Shown: positions 56,182 to 64,000, numbered from the stretch's first letter. The stretch is 64,000 bases of DNA from Bradyrhizobium septentrionale (GCF_011516645.4 NZ_CP088285.1:6404501-6468500); one strand, 5' to 3'. Made by a program: numbers and translations. The notes: generated from the sequence alone by a model not told the origin.

Positions 56182-56856
56182 TCACGCCCGCACGGCGGCG
56201 GCCTGCTGCAGAACCGGGATCATGTCTTCCGGCTCCGGGCGGCTTGTGTAGTCCGGGTTGACTTCGGAGTAGAGGATCACGCCGTTCTGTCCGATCACGT
56301 AGCGCCCCGGCATCGGCAGGGTCCAGCTCGGATCGTCGTTGAAGGTCGGCAGATCGTTTTTCAGCTGCATGTAGAGCGCGACCAGATAGTCGGGCAGATG
56401 GAAGCGCAGTCCGAAGGCCTCGCTGACCTCGCCTTTCACGTCGGACAGGATCGGGAAGGAGAGCTTGTTCTGGCGCACCGATTTGCGGCTGTTCGGTGCG
56501 GTCTGCGGCGAGATCGCAACCAGCGAGGCGCCGTATTTGTCGAATGCCGGCTTGGCGGCTTCGAGCGCCTGCAGCTCCATGTTGCAATATGGGCACCAGA
56601 CGCCGCGGTAGAAGCTGAGCACCAGCGGGCCGCGCTGAAGCAGATCCGCCGAGTGGACGAAATTGCCGTCGGGGTCCCTGAGCGAAAAGGTGGGGGCGAC
56701 GTCGCCGGCCCGCTTGGCGCGTTGCGCGGCGCCGGACGCGATCAGCTCCGCGGTGGCGCGGTGCATGATCTCGACGACCGGCCGGGGAACGCTGTAGGGC
56801 GGCTTTCCGGCTTCGAAATCGGCTTTGAAGGCATCGAGCTTGGCTTGAAGCGACAT
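56182..56856 (-). CDS. Peroxiredoxin-like AhpC/TSA-family protein
   Basis: The gene encodes 224 residues. It has a thioredoxin fold with LVLSFYRGVWCPYCNMELQA; Cys88 and Cys91 form the CPYC site, placed as in the peroxiredoxin-like AhpC/TSA group that has an N-terminal helical extension (MSLQAKLDAFKADFEAGKPP). LVAISPQTAPNSRKSVRQNK and LSFPILSDVKGEVSEAFGLR are the matching later segments. It likely reduces peroxides with thiols. It stands alone, convergent with the AraC gene and after the small secreted protein. Confidence 0.88.
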   Translation of the reverse strand: MSLQAKLDAFKADFEAGKPPYSVPRPVVEIMHRATAELIASGAAQRAKRAGDVAPTFSLRDPDGNFVHSADLLQRGPLVLSFYRGVWCPYCNMELQALEAAKPAFDKYGASLVAISPQTAPNSRKSVRQNKLSFPILSDVKGEVSEAFGLRFHLPDYLVALYMQLKNDLPTFNDDPSWTLPMPGRYVIGQNGVILYSEVNPDYTSRPEPEDMIPVLQQAAAVRA

Positions 56857-57001
56857 GACGGTTCTCCTCGGCTGCTGCGTGGTGGACGGCGGCGCCGTCC
56901 GTATTTGTTGAACTCACACGCAGCAAGCTAAGGGAGACCGCCGTGCCGGGTAGCGCTGCCGTCCGACTAGTGCATATTCCTGCTGGGAATAAATCGAGTG
57001 G

Positions 57002-57325
57002 TCAGCAGCCGCGGCAGATCACCAGCTTGCGGTCGACGTCCTGGTCGAACTGCTTTTGCTGTCGCTCCCATGCCGACACGGTCTCGGGCTTGGGAGCGTC
57101 GGCGCGCTGCGGCTGCCGGTGGCCGACCGGCGCCAGCCAGGGCCGGCGCGCTGTCAGCGCAGCCGCCTTGACGTTGGCATGATCCGCGGTTGCGCTGATC
57201 GGAAGCTCGGGAAAGACGCGGATCGTGTCGGACTGGTTGGCGTTCGCAGGTGAGAGCAGGCTGGCGAAGACGAAGGCCGCGGCGGCGGCATGGACAGCGC
57301 GCTTCACGATCGAGATGCGGGACAT
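57002..57325 (-). CDS. Small secreted or periplasmic protein of unknown function
   Basis: The gene encodes 107 residues from ATG 57325, with AAGGAG at good distance. A signal peptide is clear (MSRISIVKRAVHAAAAAFVF then ASLLSPANA), leaving a mature part of about 77 residues rich in charged and polar residues. It ends in EQQQKQFDQDVDRKLVICRGC-like sequence with two cysteines near the C-terminus (ICRGC). I do not recognise a family. It lies downstream of a LysR gene, co-directional with it. Confidence 0.6.
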   Translation of the reverse strand: MSRISIVKRAVHAAAAAFVFASLLSPANANQSDTIRVFPELPISATADHANVKAAALTARRPWLAPVGHRQPQRADAPKPETVSAWERQQKQFDQDVDRKLVICRGC

Positions 57326-57471
57326 GGCGACACTCCTTGGCGGGAGGCTCGGGATGAGCAACTCCATTGCCGCCACCCTACGCACCGGTGCGGCGCGCTG
57401 AATGCCATCGGGGATCGAAGACATGCTCGTTCGTCTCACCGGCCGCCGACGCGGGCCCGGGGGTTACCTCG

Positions 57472-58350
57472 TCATTCGTTGAACGCGCGCTCGAAGAACG
57501 TCACGAAGGTCCGCGCCTTGGCGGTCGCGGCGCGCCCGCCCGGAAGCACGGCCCAGAGATCGAGCGCGGGAAGGCTCCATTCCGGCAACACCGCCCGTAC
57601 GGCGCCCGACCGGAGTTCGGGGCTGAACATCCATTCCGATGCGACGGCGATGCCCACATCGGCGAGCACTGCAGCCCTGACGCCTTCGGCGGCGGTCACC
57701 CGCAGCCGGCTCTGCACGGTGACGGCGAGCTCTGTGCTGTCGCGCCGGAACGACCACACGCTGCCCTCGCGCAGATACACGATGGCCTGATGCCGGTTCA
57801 GCTCGCTCGGCGTGGACGGCGTGCCGGCGCGCTTGAAATAGGCCGGCGTGCCCAGCACCAGGCGTTTGCATCTGGCGATGCGGCGTGCGGTCAGCGTCGA
57901 GTCCGTCATCTTGCCAATTCGCAGCGCCACGTCGATGCCCTCCTGCACAAGGTCGATCTGACGATCGTCGAGCACGACCTCGAGCTCGAGCTCCGGGTTC
58001 TGCGCCAGAAACTTCGGCAGCATCGGAATGAGATGAATGCGGGCGAAGGTGACGGCGGCGCAGATCCGCAACCGGCCCTTGAGGCCGGCCCCGGCACCGC
58101 GCGCGGCGAGCTCGGCTTCTGCGGCCTCTTCCAGAGCGCGCCTGGCGCGCTCGAGATAGCCCAACCCCGCTTCCGTCGGGGTGAGGCCACGGGTCGAACG
58201 GGTGAGCAGTTTGACCCCGAGGAATTCCTCGAGCTGCGCGATGGACTTCGAGACCGCCGGCTGGCCGATCCGAAGCTGCCGCGCGGCGCCGGAGAAGGAT
58301 CCGGTTTCGATCACCCGAACGAAGGTCTCCATTGCCGCCAGGCGGTCCAC
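57472..58350 (-). CDS. LysR-family transcriptional regulator
   Basis: The protein has 292 residues from GTG 58350, chosen because GGAG stands just upstream and the protein then begins VDRLAAMETFVRVIETGSFS, the usual LysR opening; ATG 58392 would add 14 residues. The recognition helix is RQLRIGQPAVSKSIAQLEEF. The effector domain (ICAAVTFARIHLIPMLPKFL; LVQEGIDVALRIGKMTDSTL) is that of the CrgA-like group that often governs oxidoreductase genes. No divergent partner is adjacent, because another LysR gene lies 87 bases upstream on the same strand. Confidence 0.85.
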   Translation of the reverse strand: MDRLAAMETFVRVIETGSFSGAARQLRIGQPAVSKSIAQLEEFLGVKLLTRSTRGLTPTEAGLGYLERARRALEEAAEAELAARGAGAGLKGRLRICAAVTFARIHLIPMLPKFLAQNPELELEVVLDDRQIDLVQEGIDVALRIGKMTDSTLTARRIARCKRLVLGTPAYFKRAGTPSTPSELNRHQAIVYLREGSVWSFRRDSTELAVTVQSRLRVTAAEGVRAAVLADVGIAVASEWMFSPELRSGAVRAVLPEWSLPALDLWAVLPGGRAATAKARTFVTFFERAFNE

Positions 58351-58437
58351 GATATTCTCCGCAGGAATGAGCCGGTCCGTCCTTTCTGCCACGCGCTGCG
58401 AAGGTTGACCATCGCGTGCGCCGGTGCGAGCCCTCGG

Positions 58438-59415
58438 CTAACGCCCGCGCCTCAACTCCTCGGTGGCGCGGCGGAGCACCTCGTGAAGCCATTCGTGCGA
58501 CGGTTCGTCCTCGACCCGTTCGTGCCAGAGCAGCCGAACCTCGACGGGCGTTGTGCTGTAAGGCAGCTCATGGGTCGTGATCGCATGCGCCTGCTCGAGC
58601 GCGCGCGCCAGTGGCCGCGGAACGATCGCCGCCAGTTCGGACTCGATCAGCAGCGCCGGCAAGGCAAGGAAATGCGGCAGCGAAACCGCGATCCGTGGCG
58701 GCCGGTCGCTGTCGGACAGCGCCCGTTCAAGCGCGGAGCGGTCATACATCTCCGAACGTCTGGCAAGCCCGCGCTCGGAGATGTAACCGCCGATCGCGCC
58801 CTCCTGTTCGCCACCAAAGGACACGACGACCAGCGGCAGGGTCGCGAGCTTTGCCTTGTCGAGCCGGCCGAGCTTGCGCTTTTTGCCGACGATCAGCACG
58901 TCGTCATATTCGAACAGCAGGGCGGTGCGGAAGCGGCTCGGCGGCGACGAGAACACGCCGATCGCGACATCGATGCGGCCGAGGTCGATCTGTTCGGCGA
59001 GATCGATTCGCGTCACCGGCTTGATGGTGAGATCGATTCCCGGAGCCTCCCGGCTCAAGATCTTCAAGAGCGGCGGCGCCAGCACCATCGTCGTGAAATC
59101 GTTGGCGGCGAGCGTGAACGGCTTGGTCGAGACCGCCGGAACGAAGGTCGGCAGCTCGACCGCGGCCTCCAGCGATCGCAGCGCCTGGCGCACCTGCGGG
59201 GCCATCGTCAACGCGCGGGCCGTCGGCTGCATGCCGGTCGCGGTGCGCACGAACAGGTCGTCATCCAGCATCTCGCGCAGCCGCGCCAGCGAGTGGCTCA
59301 CGGCGGACTGGCTCAGCGCGACCTTCTGGCTGGCGCGCAGCACGCTGCGCTCCTCCATGACGGCGTCGAACACCTTGAGCAGGTTCAGGTCCAGTGTCTT
59401 GAAGGAAACGGACAC
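58438..59415 (-). CDS. LysR-family regulator, probable controller of the nitrobenzoate/protocatechuate operon
   Basis: This is a 325-residue LysR protein: LDLNLLKVFDAVMEERSVLR and VALSQSAVSHSLARLREMLD form the winged helix, and FTLAANDFTTMVLAPPLLKI begins the ligand domain. The opening LNLLKVFDAV is that of the NodD/NahR/LinR-like branch, often tied to aromatic inducers. It is divergent from the binding-protein/nitroreductase/lyase/pcaHG operon across 230 bases. By position it corresponds to PnbR of 4-nitrobenzoate degraders. The inducer is inferred. Confidence 0.85.
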   Translation of the reverse strand: MSVSFKTLDLNLLKVFDAVMEERSVLRASQKVALSQSAVSHSLARLREMLDDDLFVRTATGMQPTARALTMAPQVRQALRSLEAAVELPTFVPAVSTKPFTLAANDFTTMVLAPPLLKILSREAPGIDLTIKPVTRIDLAEQIDLGRIDVAIGVFSSPPSRFRTALLFEYDDVLIVGKKRKLGRLDKAKLATLPLVVVSFGGEQEGAIGGYISERGLARRSEMYDRSALERALSDSDRPPRIAVSLPHFLALPALLIESELAAIVPRPLARALEQAHAITTHELPYSTTPVEVRLLWHERVEDEPSHEWLHEVLRRATEELRRGR

Positions 59416-59506
59416 GATGGCAGTCCCGTCTGTAGCGGATCGCTCGCTTCGGCAAATCGTTACGATCGTGTGCAGTTAAGGCCAGGCGTACGGTGGATGC
59501 AACCGA

Positions 59507-59519
59507 CCGGATCGTCCGG
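59507..59519. promoter_or_regulatory. Dyad in the divergent LysR/operon region
   Basis: CCGGA-TCG-TCCGG is a perfect short dyad midway in the 230-base intergenic region. The palindrome ACGATCGT at about 59462-59469 lies nearer the LysR gene. Either could be a LysR recognition or activation site; neither is a textbook T-N11-A box, so confidence is low. Confidence 0.3.
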
Positions 59520-59645
59520 GAGCGCATCGCCGCATCGCTGCCATTGGCGATCTGAAGCCGGTTCAGGATCAATCTGCAAGACTTTCACTTCCGCAACGCG
59601 ACGTTCTGGCCAAAATTGTCGCCACCGGGTTGGGAGGAGAAAACG

Positions 59646-60875
59646 ATGAAGCCCTGCGTGAGATCGGCCCGAAGTGGTGTGCGCAAATCAGTTGGACTGG
59701 CGCTGACGCTCCTGGCTGTGGCGCCGTCCGCGGTTGCACAGAACGGGCCGGTCAGGCTCGGCGTGCTGACTGACATGTCGTCGCTCTACGCAGATAATGG
59801 CGGCCTGGGCTCGGTCGTCGCGGCGCAGATGGCGGTGGATGATTTGAAGGGCAACGTGCTTGGGCGGCCGATCGAGATCGTCGCGGGCGATCATCAGAAC
59901 AAGGCGGATATCGGCTCGGCGATCGCGCGGCGATGGCTGGAGAACGAGAACGTCGAGGCGATTCTCGATGTTCCGAATTCCGCGGTCGCGCTGGCCGTGC
60001 AGGGCATCACGCGCGACAAGAAGAAGCTGTTTCTCGCCACCGGCGCAGCGACGTCGCGGCTGACCGGCGACGAGTGCTCGCAGACCGGCATCCACTGGAC
60101 TTACGACACCTATGCGCTGTCGCAGGGTACGACGCGCGCGATCTCGCGTCTCGGCGCCAAGTCCTGGTTCTTCCTGTCGGCCGATTATTCACTCGGCGCG
60201 CAACTCGAGGCGGACAGCCGCAAGGTGATCGACGCCACCGGCGGCAAGGTGGTCGGCGCGGTGAAGCACCCGATCAACACGCCCGATTTCTCGTCCTTCC
60301 TGCTGCAGGCGCAGGCCTCCAAGGCCGACGTGATCGCGCTCGCCGACGCCGGCGGCGATTTTATCAACGCCGTGAAGCAGGCGGGCGAGTTCGGCGTGAC
60401 GCGTGGGCAAAAGCTTGCCGGCCTGATCGTCTTCATCGCCGACATCCACAGCCTCGGCCTGCAAAACGCGCAGGGCCTGATGCTCAGCTCAGCCTTCTAC
60501 TGGGACCTCAACGAAGAGACGCGGGCGTGGTCGAAGCGCTTCATCGAGAAGACGAAGAAAGTGCCCACCATGATTCACGCCGGTACCTATGGCGCTGTCA
60601 TGCACTACCTCAAGGCAGTCGAAGCCACCGGTACGCTCGATGGGCCGACCGTCGCCGCCAAGATGCGCGAATTGCCGGTGAATGATTTCATGACCCGTAA
60701 CGGCAAGATCCGGCAGGACGGAAGGCTGGTCCGCGACATGTATCTGTTCCGCGTCAAGGCTCCGGAAGAGTCGAAGTACCAGTTCGATTACTACCAGCTG
60801 TTGGCGACGATCCCGGGGGACGAAGCTTTCAGACCGACGGAGGACGGCGGATGCCCGTTCGTGAAGAAGTCGTGA
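59646..60875 (+). CDS. Periplasmic substrate-binding protein, branched-chain amino acid/aromatic acid type
   Basis: This is a 409-residue type I binding protein with a signal peptide (VGLALTLLAVAPSAVAQ, cleaved before NGPVRLG). VRLGVLTDMSSLYADNGGLG, VEAILDVPNSAVALAVQGIT near 108 and KSWFFLSADYSLGAQLEADS near 180 match the subgroup associated with aromatic-acid ABC uptake in rhodopseudomonads. GGGAGGAG precedes ATG 59646. Its end overlaps the nitroreductase start by 25 bases, so they are translated in series. No permease or ATPase is nearby, so it must borrow one. Confidence 0.87.
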   Translation: MKPCVRSARSGVRKSVGLALTLLAVAPSAVAQNGPVRLGVLTDMSSLYADNGGLGSVVAAQMAVDDLKGNVLGRPIEIVAGDHQNKADIGSAIARRWLENENVEAILDVPNSAVALAVQGITRDKKKLFLATGAATSRLTGDECSQTGIHWTYDTYALSQGTTRAISRLGAKSWFFLSADYSLGAQLEADSRKVIDATGGKVVGAVKHPINTPDFSSFLLQAQASKADVIALADAGGDFINAVKQAGEFGVTRGQKLAGLIVFIADIHSLGLQNAQGLMLSSAFYWDLNEETRAWSKRFIEKTKKVPTMIHAGTYGAVMHYLKAVEATGTLDGPTVAAKMRELPVNDFMTRNGKIRQDGRLVRDMYLFRVKAPEESKYQFDYYQLLATIPGDEAFRPTEDGGCPFVKKS

Positions 60876-61579
60876 TTGATGCGAACGGGGTGTGCGGGGC
60901 TGCGCGCAATCCGATCGACGACGTGATCGCGAGCCGGCTTTCGTGCCGTCAGTTCTCCGACAGTCCGGTCGCGCGGTCGACCATTGAGCAAATCCTGCGT
61001 GTGGCGCGGTTTGCGCCGAGTGGCGCAAACATCCAGCCCTGGCATGTCTACGTGCTCGCGGGCGCTGCCAAGACCGAGGTATCGGCAGCCCTTCTGCACG
61101 CCTATGAGCGGGAGCCGGGCGAGCACGTCTCCGAGTACCAATACTACGCCACCGAATTCCCCGAGCCGTATCTCAGCCGTCGCCAGGAGTTCGGACGATT
61201 GTTCTATGGCTCGCTCGGAATAGAGCAGAGCGACGCCGCGGCGCGGAGCAGGCAGACTGCCAAGAATTTTGCCTTCTTCGGTGCGCCGGTCGGATTGATC
61301 GTGACCATCGATCGCCGGCTCGCCATGGGAAGCTGGCTCGATCTCGGCATGTTCATCCAGACCATGATGTTGGCTGCGGTGGGACGCGGACTGCAATCCT
61401 GCCCGCAGGAAACGCTCGCCAAGTACCACCGGATCTTGCGTCCGATGCTGTCGATCCCTGCGGAGCAGATGGTGGCTTGCGGGATCTCGATGGGCCACCC
61501 GAGGGAGCAGGCGAGGGCGCGGCTGATGCCGCGCGCGGATGTGGAGGCGTTTGCCTCCTTCAAGGGATTCGAGAACTAG
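60851..61579 (+). CDS. Nitroreductase-family protein, candidate 4-nitrobenzoate reductase (PnbA-like)
   Basis: The protein has 242 residues with the FMN-dependent nitroreductase fold. VIASRLSCRQFSDSPVARST near 26 has the FMN-phosphate-binding R-S-x-R pattern, and RFAPSGANIQPWHVYVLAG near 55 is the second FMN motif. GRGLQSCPQETLAKY near 175 and VACGISMGHP near 205 close the site. PnbA-type enzymes reduce 4-nitrobenzoate to 4-hydroxylaminobenzoate with NADPH. The next gene encodes the lyase that uses that product, which is why this role is favoured. Within the family alone the substrate could not be named. Confidence 0.8.
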   Translation: MPVREEVVIDANGVCGAARNPIDDVIASRLSCRQFSDSPVARSTIEQILRVARFAPSGANIQPWHVYVLAGAAKTEVSAALLHAYEREPGEHVSEYQYYATEFPEPYLSRRQEFGRLFYGSLGIEQSDAAARSRQTAKNFAFFGAPVGLIVTIDRRLAMGSWLDLGMFIQTMMLAAVGRGLQSCPQETLAKYHRILRPMLSIPAEQMVACGISMGHPREQARARLMPRADVEAFASFKGFEN

Positions 61580-61593
61580 AACAGGAGAAAGTC

Positions 61594-62133
61594 ATGGGAA
61601 GCCGGGAACAGCTTATCGAACGCAGCATTCCGTTTCTGCGCGAAGTCAAGGACATGACGCCGAGCGCGGCGATGGAGCGATGGCTCAACGAGACCTACGG
61701 GGAAGAGAGCGCGCTTTACCAGGATCTCGCACGCCTCATCAAAATGGGCGTCGAGGAGGGCTGGGCGGCGAACCAGGAAGTGGAGGGGCCGAACTATCGG
61801 CGCAGCCGCATCCTTGAGCCGGTCCCCGAGACATTCCAGTTCAGCATCACCGCAGTCTACATGAACAGCGCCGATCCGCGCCGCTTCAAGGACGACGACG
61901 ATCATGACGTGCTGCGTGGCCAGTATCACGGCCATCCCTATGGCGAACTCAACCTCGTCGTTCCCCTCGACAAGGGCGCGCAGTTGAAGGGCTTGCAGGG
62001 CTGGCAGGGGCCGGGTTGGACGGCGCCTGATCCGGGCAGCCGGCACTATCCCGAGGTCCGGGGTGGCGCCGTGATCGCCTTGTTCTATCTGCCGGCCGGG
62101 CGCATTTCCTACGATTTCAAGGTACCGGCCTGA
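61594..62133 (+). CDS. DUF4863 protein, candidate 4-hydroxylaminobenzoate lyase (PnbB-like)
   Basis: The gene encodes 179 residues. The second half is cupin-like: DVLRGQYHGHPYGELNLVVP near 108 has histidines and a glutamate fit for a metal or for substrate, and GGAVIALFYLPAGRISYDFK near the end forms the last strands. The N-terminal half is helical (FLREVKDMTPSAAMERWLNE). The family includes PnbB, which converts 4-hydroxylaminobenzoate to protocatechuate with loss of ammonia. AGGAG precedes ATG 61594. It sits between a nitroreductase and protocatechuate 3,4-dioxygenase, exactly where such a lyase belongs. Family assignment is from memory. Confidence 0.78.
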   Translation: MGSREQLIERSIPFLREVKDMTPSAAMERWLNETYGEESALYQDLARLIKMGVEEGWAANQEVEGPNYRRSRILEPVPETFQFSITAVYMNSADPRRFKDDDDHDVLRGQYHGHPYGELNLVVPLDKGAQLKGLQGWQGPGWTAPDPGSRHYPEVRGGAVIALFYLPAGRISYDFKVPA

Positions 62134-62180
62134 CGTCCAGTGCCGGTGGCGTCGGCAGCAATTCGGTCTGGAGCAAGCCC

Positions 62181-62882
62181 ATGACGTTGATCTATCCGGT
62201 CGCTTCGAACAGCGTCCACCCCGCGCGGCTGTCCCCTGCGTACCGGAGCGCGTTCAAACGCGCGCCGCAAAAGCCGCTGATCCCGATGCGGCACACGCTC
62301 TCCGAGCTGACCGGGCCGGTCTATGGTCACGAGACCGTGCGCGAGCACGACAATGATCTCACCATCCAGGCGAAGGGCGAGCCGCTCGGCGAACGCATCA
62401 TCGTGCACGGCCATGTGCTGGACGAAGACGGCCGCGGCGTGCCGAACACGCTGGTCGAGTTGTGGCAGGCCAATGCCTGCGGCCGCTACATCCATGTCGT
62501 CGACCAGCATCCGGCGCCGCTCGATCCCAATTTCACCGGCGCCGGCCGCACGCAATCCGATGCCGAGGGTTACTACAAGTTCATCACCATCAAGCCCGGC
62601 GCCTATCCGTGGGGCAATCACCACAATGCCTGGCGGCCCGCGCATATCCACTTCTCGGTGTTCGGCCATTCCTTCGTCTCGCGTCTGGTGACGCAGATGT
62701 ATTTCCCCGGCGATCCCTTGTTCCCGTTCGATCCGATCTTCAACTCGGTGACCGATGCGAAGGCGCGGGCGCGGATGATCTCGTCGTTCGATCTCGACAA
62801 CACCAAGCCGGAATGGGCGCTGTGCTACCGCTTCGATATCGTGCTGCGCGGCCGCAACGCCACGCCGATGGAGACCAAGTAA
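62181..62882 (+). CDS. pcaH: Protocatechuate 3,4-dioxygenase beta subunit
   Basis: PcaH (233 residues) carries the non-haem Fe(III) that cleaves protocatechuate between C3 and C4 to 3-carboxy-cis,cis-muconate. The iron ligands are Tyr103 (in QANACGRYIHVVDQ), Tyr142 (GAYPWGNHHN), His155 and His157 (RPAHIHFSVFG). Their spacings of 39, 13 and 2 match the well-studied Pseudomonas enzyme. The N-terminal PKPLIPMRHTLSELTGPVYG-like region is typical. pcaG follows with no gap. The rest of the beta-ketoadipate genes is not in this window. Confidence 0.95.
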   Translation: MTLIYPVASNSVHPARLSPAYRSAFKRAPQKPLIPMRHTLSELTGPVYGHETVREHDNDLTIQAKGEPLGERIIVHGHVLDEDGRGVPNTLVELWQANACGRYIHVVDQHPAPLDPNFTGAGRTQSDAEGYYKFITIKPGAYPWGNHHNAWRPAHIHFSVFGHSFVSRLVTQMYFPGDPLFPFDPIFNSVTDAKARARMISSFDLDNTKPEWALCYRFDIVLRGRNATPMETK

Positions 62883-63485
62883 GTGTCGAACCCGCGTCCT
62901 GATGGAATCACGCCGTCGCAGACCGTCGGTCCCTACTTCAAGTACGGCCTGACGCCGAACGGCGAGTATGAATGGAATGACGCCTTCACCAACAATCTTC
63001 TGACACCGGATGTCTCGGGCGAGCGCATCCGGGTCGAGGGCAAGGTCTATGACGGCGACGGCGCCGTGATCCCGGATTGCATGCTGGAGATCTGGCAGGC
63101 AGATAGCCAGGGCCGCTTCTCCGATCCGCAGGACAAGCGCGCGCTGCCGAACTCGTCGTTCAAGGGTTTTGGCCGTTGCGGCACCGACAAGAGCGGCGGC
63201 TACGCCTTCGACACCATCAAGCCCGGCGTGGTGCCCGACGCCGACGGCAAGCCGCAGAAGCCGCATATCGCGCTCGCGGTGTTCGCGCGCGGCATGCTGC
63301 TGCACCTCTACACGCGGATCTATTTCGACGACGAGGCCGGCAACGCCGCCGATTCCGTGCTGGCGCTGGTGCCGGCCGATCGCCGCGCGACACTGATTGC
63401 AAAGCGCAAGGCCGCCGCGGGCGGCGTCTACACCTTCGACGTCCATCTGCAGGGCGACAACGAGACGGTGTTCTTCGACGTCTAG
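62883..63485 (+). CDS. pcaG: Protocatechuate 3,4-dioxygenase alpha subunit
   Basis: PcaG (200 residues) is the non-iron partner subunit. GITPSQTVGPYFKYGLTPNG at the N-terminus, DCMLEIWQADSQGRFSDPQD near 65 (phenylalanine where the beta subunit has the iron tyrosine) and the HIALAVFARGMLLHLYTRIY segment near 127 are characteristic. The start is GTG 62883, the first codon after the pcaH stop. It completes the (alpha-beta-Fe) dioxygenase and is the last gene of the operon, convergent with the next gene. Confidence 0.95.
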   Translation: MSNPRPDGITPSQTVGPYFKYGLTPNGEYEWNDAFTNNLLTPDVSGERIRVEGKVYDGDGAVIPDCMLEIWQADSQGRFSDPQDKRALPNSSFKGFGRCGTDKSGGYAFDTIKPGVVPDADGKPQKPHIALAVFARGMLLHLYTRIYFDDEAGNAADSVLALVPADRRATLIAKRKAAAGGVYTFDVHLQGDNETVFFDV

Positions 63486-63524
63486 CCGGCCGGGACGAGG
63501 CGCGCAGCCCAAGCGGGGGATGCC

Positions 63525-64000
63525 TCAGGACTTGCGGTGCCTCGCGTTGACCGCGATCGCCGCGGCGGCGGTGCGGTTCTCGACCCCGAGCTTGGCGTAA
63601 ATCTGCTCGAGATGCTTGTCGACGGTGCGCGGGCTCAAGCCCAGGATTTGCGCGATGTCGCGGTTGGTCTTGCCCTTGGAGAGCCAGGACAGCACCTCGC
63701 CCTCGCGGGTGGTCAGGCCGAGCTCGCTGGAGAACTCGGTCGGCATGTCGCCGCTGGTGTCCTTGGCCAGCCGCAGCAGGAATTCGTTGGGGCCGAGCTT
63801 GCCCATATATTGCAGCCGAAGCTGCTCGTTGCCGGGGAACGACGCCACGGTCGCGGTCTTCTTCCCGGCAACACCTTTCTGCGCCTGCTCGAGCCATTGC
63901 GGCATCGGATCCGGCAGCGCGAAATTGTCGGCAGCGTCGGCGAGCGTGTCCGACAGCAGTTTCTGCGCCTGCGGCGTCGCCCACAGCAGCGTGCCTGACC
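63525..64000 (-). CDS. LuxR-type DNA-binding response regulator, partial (N-terminus outside the window)
   Basis: The visible 158 residues are the C-terminal part; the frame continues open to base 64000 (LLWATPQAQKLLSDTLADAA), so the start lies beyond the edge. The GerE/LuxR helix-turn-helix is at the end: LGLTTREGEVLSWLSKGKTN, DIAQILGLSPRTVDKHLEQI and YAKLGVENRTAAAAIAV. The middle part resembles a PAS-like or linker region seen before such domains in bradyrhizobial regulators. An N-terminal receiver may precede it. It is convergent with pcaG; any link to that operon is unknown. Confidence 0.85.
   Translation of the reverse strand, partial: SGTLLWATPQAQKLLSDTLADAADNFALPDPMPQWLEQAQKGVAGKKTATVASFPGNEQLRLQYMGKLGPNEFLLRLAKDTSGDMPTEFSSELGLTTREGEVLSWLSKGKTNRDIAQILGLSPRTVDKHLEQIYAKLGVENRTAAAAIAVNARHRKS

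Noticed and set aside
57367..59649. A 760-codon plus-strand open frame opposite the two LysR genes
   Set aside because: It is the antisense shadow of two clear LysR genes; composition is Arg/Gly/Gln-rich without domains.

Overview
The window is GC-rich chromosomal DNA from an alphaproteobacterium of the Bradyrhizobium/Rhodopseudomonas group. That assignment rests on the form IC-type cbb operon, an aerobic cobalamin operon in alphaproteobacterial style, chvE-gguAB, and intergenic palindromic repeats that I recall from Bradyrhizobium. It is inference from gene content; no database was searched. I see no insertion sequence, prophage, CRISPR array, rRNA or tRNA.

Layout. (1) 1-4884: a partial cupin gene, a periplasmic binding protein, a MarR regulator, a frameshifted alpha/beta hydrolase and an aromatic acyl-CoA ligase. 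Three related MarR-like operator sequences link them, and the set looks like an aromatic (possibly anthranilate) catabolic locus. (2) 4922-9136: an emrAB-type efflux pump with a divergent TetR regulator and a small NTF2-like protein. (3) 9158-20819: autotrophy. A hybrid histidine kinase and cbbR lie on the minus strand; cbbF-P-T-A-L-S-X-Y lie on the plus strand. The operon makes Calvin-cycle enzymes, a form I Rubisco, its AAA+ activase and a phosphatase. A strong intrinsic terminator sits between cbbS and cbbX. (4) 21269-26117: a chvE-gguA-gguB sugar importer and a frameshifted inositol-monophosphatase-like gene. (5) 26118-26795: about 680 bases without genes, packed with nested inverted repeats. 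(6) 26796-32624: a GT87-like membrane glycosyltransferase, a LysR regulator and a divergent CaiB / HCCA-isomerase-like / CaiB operon.

(7) 32645-53318 is a cobalamin region of about 21 kb. A minus-strand operon cobP-bluB-orf114-cbtB-cbtA joins DMB synthesis and nucleotide-loop assembly to cobalt uptake. cobD-cobC (plus) and cobO-cobQ (minus) follow. A well-formed B12 riboswitch at about 39284-39470 precedes a tightly overlapping plus-strand operon: DUF1636-cobW-cobN-cobG-cobH-cobI-cobJ, then cobL-cobE-cobM-cobB-cobA-cobF. cobK lies antisense between cobJ and cobL, and its start codon overlaps that of cobL. Nearly the whole oxygen-dependent pathway is here; the other cobaltochelatase subunits and the final lower-ligand transferase and synthase are not in the window.

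(8) 53356-58350: a zinc-ribbon protein, an AhpD-like/DUF417 pair with a divergent AraC regulator, a peroxiredoxin-like protein, a small secreted protein and a LysR regulator. (9) 58438-63485: a LysR regulator facing an operon of binding protein, nitroreductase, 4-hydroxylaminobenzoate-lyase-like protein and protocatechuate 3,4-dioxygenase (pcaH-pcaG). Read together this is a candidate 4-nitrobenzoate to protocatechuate to ring-cleavage pathway with its own uptake protein, and the most interesting inference in the window. (10) 63525-64000: the C-terminal part of a LuxR-type regulator running off the edge.
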